Source of the DNA: Asaia bogorensis
GTDB taxonomy: Bacteria; Pseudomonadota; Alphaproteobacteria; Acetobacterales; Acetobacteraceae
Assembly: GCF_900465345.1 (NCBI RefSeq)
Contig: NZ_UEGO01000038.1
Location: 62,001-126,000, forward strand
Length of the DNA stretch: 64,000 nt
Direction of reading: 5' to 3'
Shown here in pieces: positions 57,418 through 64,000 of the stretch. Positions within the stretch are counted from its first letter, which is position 1. Every line of letters starts with the position of its first letter. The notes beneath the pieces are model-generated. The model was not told the origin of the DNA, ran no database searches, and saw only the letters and a program-made list of their open reading frames with translations. A program made the position numbers and the translations under genes.

Positions 57418-58221
57418 ATGTCGTCCATCTTGTCTGATCTGACCTTCACCGACGAGGAACTGCACCGCTATTCACGCCATATCCTGCTGCCCGAAGTGGG
57501 TGCATCAGGGCAGGCAAAGCTGCGCGACTCGTCAGTGCTCGTGATCGGTGCAGGGGGACTCGGAAGCCCGCTGTCCCTTTATCTCGCCGCGGCGGGTGTC
57601 GGTCGCATCGGGCTGGTGGATGATGACAGGGTGGAGCTGAGCAATCTGCAACGGCAGATCCTGTTTTCCACGCAGGATATCGGGGGCGGGAAGGCCGAGC
57701 AGGCGGCGGAAAGGCTCGGCGGACTCAATCCGGGTATCGAGGTCATACCGCATGACCTGCGGGTGGATGCCGATAATCTGCCCTCACTTGTCAGCCAGTA
57801 CGACCTTGTTTGCGACGGCAGTGACAACTTCACAACCCGATACGCGGTGGCTGATTGCTGTCATGCCTTGGGCAAAACGCTCGTTTCGGGCGCTGTACAG
57901 CGTTTTGAGGGGAGCCTTTCCACCTTTGCTCCCCAACGTGGTGGCCCCTGCTATCGCTGTCTTTATCCCGATGCCGATGAAAACGCGGCGCTGAGCTGCG
58001 GTCAGGCGGGCATTTTCGGCGCGGTTACGGGGGTGATTGGTACGCTGATGGCGACTGAGGCCCTGAAGGAAATCTTGGGTCTCGGGCGAAGCATGAGCGG
58101 TCGTGTTCTCATCTGGCATGCGCTGGAGGCGAGTTTCCGTAGTTTCGATCTCCCAGCCGATCCCGACTGTCCGTGCTGTGGCCGAGGGGCAGGGTCCGGG
58201 AGCGGGAGTGAGGGCGTATGA
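57418..58221 (+). CDS. moeB: Molybdopterin-synthase adenylyltransferase (MoeB/ThiF type)
   Basis: 267 residues. ATP loop GAGGLGSP (44-51), Asp136 in DGSDNF, Cys194 in ALSCGQAG, and a zinc site from Cys178/Cys181 (CYRC) and CPCC near 251-254. Adenylates the C-terminus of MoaD/ThiS-like sulphur carriers. The tail is Gly/Ser-rich. Overlaps a DsrE-like gene by 4 bp. Confidence 0.92.
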   Translation: MSSILSDLTFTDEELHRYSRHILLPEVGASGQAKLRDSSVLVIGAGGLGSPLSLYLAAAGVGRIGLVDDDRVELSNLQRQILFSTQDIGGGKAEQAAERLGGLNPGIEVIPHDLRVDADNLPSLVSQYDLVCDGSDNFTTRYAVADCCHALGKTLVSGAVQRFEGSLSTFAPQRGGPCYRCLYPDADENAALSCGQAGIFGAVTGVIGTLMATEALKEILGLGRSMSGRVLIWHALEASFRSFDLPADPDCPCCGRGAGSGSGSEGV

Positions 58222-58595
58222 TGCGTGTCATGGGCATTACGCTTGCAGATCGCTCGTTCGAACGGGCTCATCACGCTTTTGTGCTCGCAGCAGGGGCTCT
58301 GGCTCTGGGGCGTGAAGTCGTCCTATTCGGTGGGGGGCTGAGTGTTGCGGCGTTATGCCGGGACTGGTCCTCGCTCGACGACGTGGGGCTCGATCAGATG
58401 TTTCAGTCGCGTGGCGTTGCTGGCTTCGAAACGCTGCGTTCTGCCATTTTCGAGCTGGACGGCGAGGTGCTGGCCTGCGAAGCCGGTATGAAGGCCTCAG
58501 GTCTGACGCAGGCCGATCTGTGCCCCGGCGTGCGTATCTGTGGGGTGACGACGTTTCTGGAACGCACGATCGATGCCCAGATTCTGAGCCTGTGA
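58218..58595 (+). CDS. DsrE/DsrF-like protein
   Basis: 125 residues. Compact alpha/beta DsrE fold (MRVMGITLADRSFERAHHAF, AAGALALGREVVLF). Cysteines in LCPGVRICGV and LACEAG could carry sulphur. ATGA overlap with moeB argues for a shared pathway, such as sulphur transfer for cofactors or tRNA, but the family also contains unrelated proteins. Confidence 0.8.
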   Translation: MMRVMGITLADRSFERAHHAFVLAAGALALGREVVLFGGGLSVAALCRDWSSLDDVGLDQMFQSRGVAGFETLRSAIFELDGEVLACEAGMKASGLTQADLCPGVRICGVTTFLERTIDAQILSL

Positions 58596-58644
58596 AGCGG
58601 CCCCCCTCTTGCCCCGAACGCCACAACTTGGCACCCATGCACCC

Positions 58645-59649
58645 ATGAAGACATTCCGCATCGTCTACGGCATCGGGCTGGCGATTCTGCTGCCGCTTGG
58701 CGCACAGGCAGAAGCCGCGCCCCAGACGACCAAACACGCGACTCACCATCACAAACATGGCACGGCGGCGGCGTCTGCCAGTGGCAAGAGCTCAGCACAC
58801 GGTGCTTCTGCCCATCACGGTAAAACGAAAGCGACCGCGGCAAAGGCGACAGACGGGACGACCGCGGGTAGCCGCAAAAAGCGCAAGGCCGCACGTGCGG
58901 CGGAGGAAGCCCGGGCGGCTCATGCGCATCATGCGGGCAAGCATCATGTGCGCACGGCCGCAGGTGTCGCTGCCGGTGCCGCTGTAGCGGGTGCGGCGAC
59001 AGCTGCCGCCCAGCCTGCCACGCCACCTGCCAGTGACGATGCTGCCGCAGCGGCTGCCGCCGCACCTGATGCACCGCCGCAGGACAAGGGAACCAACACG
59101 GGTCTGCCCTTGCCACGCTTTGCCGCAATGCGTGCCGACAAGGTGTTCATGCGCAAGGGGCCGGGTCAGCGCTATCCGATCGAATGGGTCTATCATCGCC
59201 GTGGTCTGCCGGTTGAGGTCGAGCGCGAGTTTGATGTCTGGCGTCTGATCGAGGATTCGGACGGTATGAAGGGCTGGGTCCATCAGGCGACGCTCGTCGG
59301 ACAGCGCACTTTCGTGATTCCGGGGCAACCACCCGAGGGTCATGCTGCTGCAGTGGGTGAGGCCTCGGCCAAATCAGGCGACGTGATTGGCAAGGCCGAT
59401 GCCCGCGTGCTGGGCTATGTGCCGAACGAGACCGAGGCACGACAGCGCCAAGGCGATACGCTGCTCTACAGCCAATCGGATGAAAACAGCGCTGTCGTGG
59501 CTGTGTTGCAACCCGGGACAGTGGGCACGCTCAAGCTGTGCCCCCAGGGGTCAACATGGTGCAAGGTGGTGGTCAAGGGCTATACGGGATGGCTTCCCAG
59601 ACGTGTGTTCTGGGGGCTGTTGCCAGGAGAGACGCTTCAGCCTAGCTGA
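58645..59649 (+). CDS. Exported SH3-domain protein with His/Ala-rich linker
   Basis: 334 residues. Signal peptide (cut near AQAEA), then about 140 residues low in complexity, rich in Ala, His and Lys (HHHKHG, AHAHHAGKHHV), then an SH3-like domain (MRADKVFMRKGPGQRYPIEW, GMKGWVHQATLVG) and a further SH3-like C-terminal region (GYTGWLPRRVFWG). SH3_4/DUF1058 proteins bind peptidoglycan or metals. Periplasmic; function unknown. Confidence 0.82.
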   Translation: MKTFRIVYGIGLAILLPLGAQAEAAPQTTKHATHHHKHGTAAASASGKSSAHGASAHHGKTKATAAKATDGTTAGSRKKRKAARAAEEARAAHAHHAGKHHVRTAAGVAAGAAVAGAATAAAQPATPPASDDAAAAAAAAPDAPPQDKGTNTGLPLPRFAAMRADKVFMRKGPGQRYPIEWVYHRRGLPVEVEREFDVWRLIEDSDGMKGWVHQATLVGQRTFVIPGQPPEGHAAAVGEASAKSGDVIGKADARVLGYVPNETEARQRQGDTLLYSQSDENSAVVAVLQPGTVGTLKLCPQGSTWCKVVVKGYTGWLPRRVFWGLLPGETLQPS

Positions 59650-59691
59650 AGCTATGATATGCAACGTGCAGCAAATGGATCGGAGATCAGT

Positions 59692-61164
59692 ATGACGTCC
59701 TCACCTCAAGCAGCTTCGGCTCAGGGTACGGGAGTGAAGAAAGAGGCCGAACAGCGCCGCACGAAGATCGTTGCGACCCTCGGCCCGGCCTCCTCCACGC
59801 ATGAGATGATCCGTACCCTGGCGCTGGCCGGGGCTGACGTGTTTCGCCTGAACTTCTCGCATGGTTCGCATGAAGACCATGCCAAGCGTCACGCCACCAT
59901 CCGTGATGTTGAAGCCGAACTTGGTCGCCCGCTGGCCATTCTGGCCGACATGCAGGGCCCCAAGCTGCGCGTTGGCACCTTTGCCGATGGCAAGGTGGAA
60001 CTGATTGAAGGCGCACGCTTCCGTCTGGATCTGGATCGTACGCCGGGTGATGCCCGTCGCGCCTGTCTGCCGCACCCCGAGATCATGCGCGCTGCCGAGC
60101 CCGGCAGCCGCCTGCTGCTCGATGACGGCAAGATGCGTCTGCGTGTGATCTCCTGCGACGAAACGCATATGGAGACCGAAGTTGAAGTCGGTGGCTGGCT
60201 GTCAGAGCGCAAGGGCGTGAATGTGCCTGACGTTGTGTTGCCCATCCCGGCCCTGACCGAGAAGGACCACAAGGACTTCACTTTCGCGCTCGACCTTGGT
60301 GTCGAATACGTGGCCCTTTCTTTCGTGCAGCGCCCCGAGGACGTGCAGGAAGCCAAGGACATTGCCAAGGGTCGCGCCTGGATCATGACCAAGCTCGAAA
60401 AGCCGCAGGCCATGGAGCGTCTGAGCGACATCATCGCGCTTTCTGACGCTGTGATGGTGGCGCGTGGCGACCTTGGTGTCGAACTCCCTGCCGAGGAAGT
60501 GCCGATCGAGCAGAAGCGTGCCATTCGTGAAGCGCGCTTTCAGGGCAAGCCGGTGATCGTGGCCACGCAGATGCTGGAAAGCATGATCACCTCGCCCACG
60601 CCGACGCGCGCTGAGGTATCTGACGTCTCGAACGCCGTATTCGACGGCACCGATGCCGTAATGCTTTCGGCCGAGAGCGCTGCGGGCAAGTATCCGTGCG
60701 AAGCCGTCGAGGTGATGGCCCGCGTGACGCGTCGCGTCGAGAACGATCTCGAGTGGCGCATGCAGGAAGAGGCTCTTCGCCCTGACAGCGACGGCACGAC
60801 CGGTGGCGCTATTGCCGAAGCCGCCTGGCATGTTGCCCAGTCGGTCTCGGCTGCCGTGATCGTGGTTTATACGCAGAGCGGCCGTGGCGCCCTGCAGATT
60901 GCCCGTGAGCGCGCTGATTGCCCGGTTCTGGCGCTGACGCCGGATGATGAAACCGCTCGTCGTCTGAACATGGTCTGGGGCGTACGCGCCATGTCCGTGG
61001 GTCAGGAAACGCCGGTTTACGGTGTTGAAGGCGTGGTCGATCAGGCGGTCGGTCTGGCCGTTTCCGAAGGCTATGCCGAGAAGGGTGACAAGCTGGTTCT
61101 GCTCGTCGGCCTTCCCTTCGGGCAGCAGGGTTCGACCAACACCCTGCGTGTTGTCACGATCTGA
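59692..61164 (+). CDS. pyk: Pyruvate kinase
   Basis: 490 residues. RTKIVATLGPASS, FRLNFSHGS, ADMQGPKLRVG, MTKLEKPQ, MVARGDLGVE and VATQMLESM give the TIM barrel and active site; the C-terminal regulatory domain is complete. Final glycolytic/Entner-Doudoroff step, PEP + ADP to pyruvate + ATP. ATG at 59692 has cggag upstream. Confidence 0.97.
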   Translation: MTSSPQAASAQGTGVKKEAEQRRTKIVATLGPASSTHEMIRTLALAGADVFRLNFSHGSHEDHAKRHATIRDVEAELGRPLAILADMQGPKLRVGTFADGKVELIEGARFRLDLDRTPGDARRACLPHPEIMRAAEPGSRLLLDDGKMRLRVISCDETHMETEVEVGGWLSERKGVNVPDVVLPIPALTEKDHKDFTFALDLGVEYVALSFVQRPEDVQEAKDIAKGRAWIMTKLEKPQAMERLSDIIALSDAVMVARGDLGVELPAEEVPIEQKRAIREARFQGKPVIVATQMLESMITSPTPTRAEVSDVSNAVFDGTDAVMLSAESAAGKYPCEAVEVMARVTRRVENDLEWRMQEEALRPDSDGTTGGAIAEAAWHVAQSVSAAVIVVYTQSGRGALQIARERADCPVLALTPDDETARRLNMVWGVRAMSVGQETPVYGVEGVVDQAVGLAVSEGYAEKGDKLVLLVGLPFGQQGSTNTLRVVTI

Positions 61165-61243
61165 TCAGGGTCAGGTGCGGGGCTCTGCCCCGCGCCCGGG
61201 ACAGGGCGCAGTCCCTGTATCCCGATTGGCACAGGTAGACTCC

Positions 61244-61286
61244 CGAAGGACGAGTGTCCTTCGGTGGCGTGTGGGGCTAAGCCCCA
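61244..61286. repeat. Intergenic hairpin module, copy 1
   Basis: Stem 1 cgaaggac-gagt-gtccttcg (61244-61263), then 8 nt, then stem 2 tggggc-taa-gcccca (61272-61286). Pairs with copy 2 by sequence and spacing. Confidence 0.75.
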
Positions 61287-61385
61287 GGACTGCCAAATGT
61301 GCGAGCCCAACATTCCTGCGGTGACATTGTCCCGCATTTCGACAAGAGCCACTTCCCTCAACACCTGATTTATTCAAACAGGTTT

Positions 61386-61429
61386 CCAAAGGACGACCGT
61401 CCTTTGGTGGGATATGGGGCAACGCCCCA
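61386..61429. repeat. Intergenic hairpin module, copy 2
   Basis: Stem 1 ccaaaggac-gacc-gtcctttgg (61386-61407), then stem 2 tggggc-aac-gcccca (61415-61429), same spacing as copy 1. A G-C pair of copy 1 is replaced by A-T with the partner changed too. Confidence 0.75.
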
Positions 61430-61473
61430 CGACGACGACCCACCATCCTCTACACTTGCCAGCAGGCAGAGGC

Positions 61474-62361
61474 TCAGGCCTGACGATTTTCGAGCAGGGA
61501 ACGACGGATGCGTCGACCGCGCGAGATCGTATCGACAATGGTTTTCTCGTCGCCCTCGCGAATGGCCTTGGCCATGGCGGCGGCGTCCTGGCTGAAACGG
61601 TCCAGCACGCTGAGCAGGGCGTCGCTGTTGTTCAGGAAGATGTCACGCCACATGGTCGGGTCTGAGGCGGCGATACGGGTGAAATCGCGAAAGCCCGAGG
61701 CGGCAAAATCCAGCACTTCGGCACGCATGTCTTCTGCAAGCGTATCGGCGGTGCCGCAGATGGTGAAGGCGATCAGATGAGGCAGGTGGCTCACCATCGC
61801 GCAGATCGTGTCGTGATGATCGACATCCATGATCCGGATACGGGCCCCCATTTCTCTCCAGAAAGCCGCAAGACGGTCGATGTCGGTCTGCGGGGCGTGG
61901 GGGTCCGGCGTCAGGAGGCACCAGCGATCCTCGAACAGGCTGGCAAAGCCGGCATCCGGGCCTGAATGTTCGGTACCGGCCATGGGGTGGGCCGGGATAT
62001 AGGCAATATCGTCGCGCAGATGGGGTGTGAGGGCGTCAACCACGCTACGGCGCGTCGAGCCGACATCGGTCAGGATCGCGCCCGCCTTGAGGTGGGGCAT
62101 GATGGCCTCGGCCACCGGGGCGATAGCCCCGACGGGTACGCAGAGCATGACGCAATCAGCATCGGCGACAGCCTTGGCGAGATCGGCTGTGATCTCGTCG
62201 CCCAGATCGAGGGCGCGCACCCGATCGAGTACCGCGGGGTCACGATCGGCGACGACGAGGTGATTGACCAGACCGGGACGCTCGCGCAACCGGCGCAGGA
62301 CGGAGGAGCCGATCAGACCGGGACCGATGACGCAGAGCGTCTCGAACAAGGGCGTGGTCAT
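61474..62361 (-). CDS. tyrA: Prephenate/arogenate dehydrogenase
   Basis: 295 residues. NAD(P)-binding GPGLIGSSV (13-21), DVGSTR, HPMAGTEHSG (catalytic His) and a helical dimerisation domain (ASGFRDFTRIAASDPTMW). Tyrosine pathway; whether it uses prephenate or arogenate is unclear, so it could also be named tyrC. Start overlaps the hpnL-like stop by 4 bp. Confidence 0.93.
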   Translation of the reverse strand: MTTPLFETLCVIGPGLIGSSVLRRLRERPGLVNHLVVADRDPAVLDRVRALDLGDEITADLAKAVADADCVMLCVPVGAIAPVAEAIMPHLKAGAILTDVGSTRRSVVDALTPHLRDDIAYIPAHPMAGTEHSGPDAGFASLFEDRWCLLTPDPHAPQTDIDRLAAFWREMGARIRIMDVDHHDTICAMVSHLPHLIAFTICGTADTLAEDMRAEVLDFAASGFRDFTRIAASDPTMWRDIFLNNSDALLSVLDRFSQDAAAMAKAIREGDEKTIVDTISRGRRIRRSLLENRQA

Positions 62362-63416
62362 GAGGCTTCGCTCCGTGAGGATGTGTCAGCGTAATCGAGG
62401 GTCGTATCGGCGGATGTCGGGCGCTTGGGCTGACGCAGGCGGCGCATTTCGGAAAGCTGCCACAAGGCCATGACGGGGATACCGATGGCGATGTCACGGC
62501 CACGACGCAGCAGCGACAGGCCCAGTGAGATTTCGGCATCGACGCCGAAGAAATAGCCGAGCGCGACATAGGCGGCTTCCTGAACGCCCAGAGCGGCTGG
62601 CACAAGGAACGAGGCGGACATGAGGCCGCAAACGACACCTTCAATGGCGATGGCGCCGACAACACCGATATGGGCACCCAGCAATTCGAGTGAGAGCCAG
62701 GTAATGGCGGCGCCGCCGAGCCAGCAAAGAAGGTGGATGGTGGCTCCCAGAGCGATGCGACCGGGGCGTGACCAGAGTTGATCGAGTTCGGCCTGGAAAT
62801 TATCCATGTTGTCGATCAGCGAGGTGCGCCAGCCATCGGCAATATGACGGCCCAGAAAGCGGGCGGCATAATGGATAGCAGCCCCGCCACGCTGCTGCGT
62901 CCAGATGAAACCAGCGATGCCAAGCGCAAGAAGCGCCATGCCGCCCAGAACAGGCCAGGTGAACCTGTTGGTGCCCGCATGGTCGAACAGGCAGGCGAGG
63001 GCGATGATCACGAACACGATCTGACCCAGCACCTCGGTTGTGATATCCACGATGTTGGTGGCGACAGCCGCAGGCCACTGGAGCGGGCCGAGTCTGCGGG
63101 TGAGGGTAGGGATGCTGCATGTGGCGCGTATGCCAATCACCATGCCGCCAAGCTGGGAGAAGGGCAGGCAGTTCCCGGCGGCGTCACGCACGGCGCGTGA
63201 GGCAATGGCCCGAAAGAGCCCGAGTTCGGGACAGGCACTGAACCAGGCAATGCCGAGACCGATATCAACCAGCGCCTGACCACCGACGATGGACGCAAAG
63301 CCCCCTATGCCGATACGCTGCATGGCGCTGAAAACATGACCGATGCCAAGCCAGGCCATGATTCCCGTAAGAAGGGCAAGGCCCATGAGGGCGAGAACAA
63401 GGGTGAGTGTTTTCAA
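62358..63416 (-). CDS. hpnL: Hopanoid-associated HpnL-like membrane protein (LPG_synthase_TM)
   Basis: About 352 residues, roughly eight membrane helices, of the lysylphosphatidylglycerol-synthase TM family; hopanoid-cluster HpnL belongs there, perhaps as a lipid transporter. Typical PFSQLGGMVIGIRA and CGLMSASFLVPAALGVQEAA. The start is uncertain: TTG 63416 begins MKTLTLVLALMGL, while TTG 63500 would add a Cys-rich head (aggag only 2 nt before it). Next to divergent hpnA, which supports the hopanoid link. Confidence 0.82.
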   Translation of the reverse strand: MKTLTLVLALMGLALLTGIMAWLGIGHVFSAMQRIGIGGFASIVGGQALVDIGLGIAWFSACPELGLFRAIASRAVRDAAGNCLPFSQLGGMVIGIRATCSIPTLTRRLGPLQWPAAVATNIVDITTEVLGQIVFVIIALACLFDHAGTNRFTWPVLGGMALLALGIAGFIWTQQRGGAAIHYAARFLGRHIADGWRTSLIDNMDNFQAELDQLWSRPGRIALGATIHLLCWLGGAAITWLSLELLGAHIGVVGAIAIEGVVCGLMSASFLVPAALGVQEAAYVALGYFFGVDAEISLGLSLLRRGRDIAIGIPVMALWQLSEMRRLRQPKRPTSADTTLDYADTSSRSEAS

Positions 63417-63686
63417 GGCCAGTCGGTTCCGAACGTCGCAGGGTTGCGGAGGCGCATTGTCTGGCCAGGAACAGGCCCGGCAATGCGGGAGGTTGGACAA
63501 AGCTCCTGCGGCAATTTGCGAGTATGTGCGCTGTCGCGTGCTCGCGGCTGTCTACACCAGACAGTCAGTTTTCGCTACTGCGCGGCTCAATATGACGAAA
63601 AAGCCATCAGGCGCAGGTTGCTTGTCCTTGCGCGAGCGGTATGGTGCGGTATCGATTTGCAATAAATGAGAGCATCAGGGCCTATC
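63417..63686. other. Divergent hpnL/hpnA promoter region
   Basis: About 270 bp, or 186 bp if hpnL starts at 63500. No gene or clear palindrome seen. Confidence 0.5.
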
Positions 63687-64000
63687 ATGGGTGAATACAC
63701 GCTGATTACCGGCGCGACCGGCTTTGTTGGCTCGGCAGTGGCGCGTATTCTCAAGCAACGGGGCCATCGCATCAGATTGATGGTCCGTGCCGGGGCCGAT
63801 CTTTCCAACCTTGAGGGGCTCGATGCCGATCTGGTGATTGGCGACCTGACGGCCCCCGAGAGCTTCGGACCGGCGCTGGAAAACTGCCGCTATCTCTTTC
63901 ATGTAGCGGCGGACTATCGCCTTTGGGTGCCGGATCCGGCTGTGATGATGCGGGCCAATGTCGAGGGCACAAGGCGGCTCATGATGGCGGCACTCGATGC
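63687..64000 (+). CDS. hpnA: Hopanoid-associated sugar epimerase HpnA (3' end outside window)
   Basis: First about 104 residues. ATG at 63687 (cagggcctatc upstream), NAD-binding GATGFVG, RGHRIRLMVRAGADLSNLEG, and YRLWVPDPAVMMRANVEGTR, diagnostic of HpnA. An in-frame ATG at 63666 is an alternative. The protein runs off the window end. Acts in hopanoid head-group synthesis, probably together with more hpn genes downstream. Confidence 0.92.
   Translation, partial: MGEYTLITGATGFVGSAVARILKQRGHRIRLMVRAGADLSNLEGLDADLVIGDLTAPESFGPALENCRYLFHVAADYRLWVPDPAVMMRANVEGTRRLMMAALD

Larger units (their letters stand above)
61165..61473. other. Convergent intergenic region of two hairpin modules
   Basis: 308 bp between convergent pyk and tyrA. 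It has no gene. It contains ggggctctgcccc (61179-61191), a gggacaggg/ccctgtatccc stem, and the two related modules listed separately. Confidence 0.8.

Noticed and set aside
1-64000. CRISPR arrays, insertion sequences, prophage, rRNA
   Set aside because: No regularly spaced repeats, transposase or integrase motif, or rRNA segment was seen on reading.

Overview
The window looks like chromosomal DNA of an acetic acid bacterium (Acetobacteraceae, Alphaproteobacteria; Gluconobacter/Asaia/Kozakia-like). Pointers are a high-G+C coding style, a PQQ-dependent polyol dehydrogenase pair in the order sldB-sldA, an FNR-type regulator with the alphaproteobacterial cysteine pattern, hopanoid genes (hpnL-like and the start of hpnA), a DUF3126 protein and the G+C-rich intergenic hairpin elements common in this family. 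The species cannot be named from the sequence alone.

Layout. 0-3 kb: end of a cytosolic sorbitol-type SDR dehydrogenase, a sugar/polyol MFS symporter and an exported DUF1460 protein. 3-9 kb: a MarR-GNAT fusion protein facing a Fur-box-preceded iron-uptake operon (TonB receptor, two small membrane proteins, PepSY protein, all with 4-bp overlaps). 9-12 kb: a small phage-type protein, htpG, Nudix. 12-16.5 kb: a probable phosphate-scavenging locus (TonB receptor with a Pho-box-like site, Tat-exported glycerophosphodiesterase, GPP-like HAD phosphatase). 16.6-18.3 kb: ompW and an FNR regulator, divergent around a perfect FNR box. 18.4-25 kb: murA, a two-subunit GMC flavin dehydrogenase, dcd, small genes and a GT4 glycosyltransferase. 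24.8-33 kb: sldBA, a LysR regulator and a divergent EmrB/EmrA/NodT-type efflux operon. 33-40.8 kb: a lipoprotein, an SDR, a TPR protein, ribokinase, GT9, thrS and infC (AUA start likely).

40.8-44.4 kb is the most accessory-looking part: an A+T-richer intergenic stretch, a 797-residue cysteine-free RTX-like secreted protein and a gene-poor strip beside tRNA-Ser(GGA). 44.4-54 kb holds trpF-pyrF-lapA on the minus strand, then a plus-strand run secB, a 991-residue multidomain glycosyltransferase-like protein, an M20 peptidase, pdxA and pdxJ with tight overlaps. 54-64 kb has small exported proteins, a GT2 enzyme, moeB-dsrE, an SH3 protein, pyk, a convergent intergenic region with two covarying hairpin modules, tyrA-hpnL and the divergent start of hpnA.

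Together the genes show a strictly respiratory, surface-oxidising lifestyle: sugars and polyols can be oxidised in the periplasm (SldBA, GMC dehydrogenase) or imported and oxidised inside (SDR plus MFS), with separate scavenging operons for iron and probably phosphate. The least understood genes are the RTX-like protein and the large glycosyltransferase-like protein. No CRISPR array, intact insertion sequence or prophage was found.
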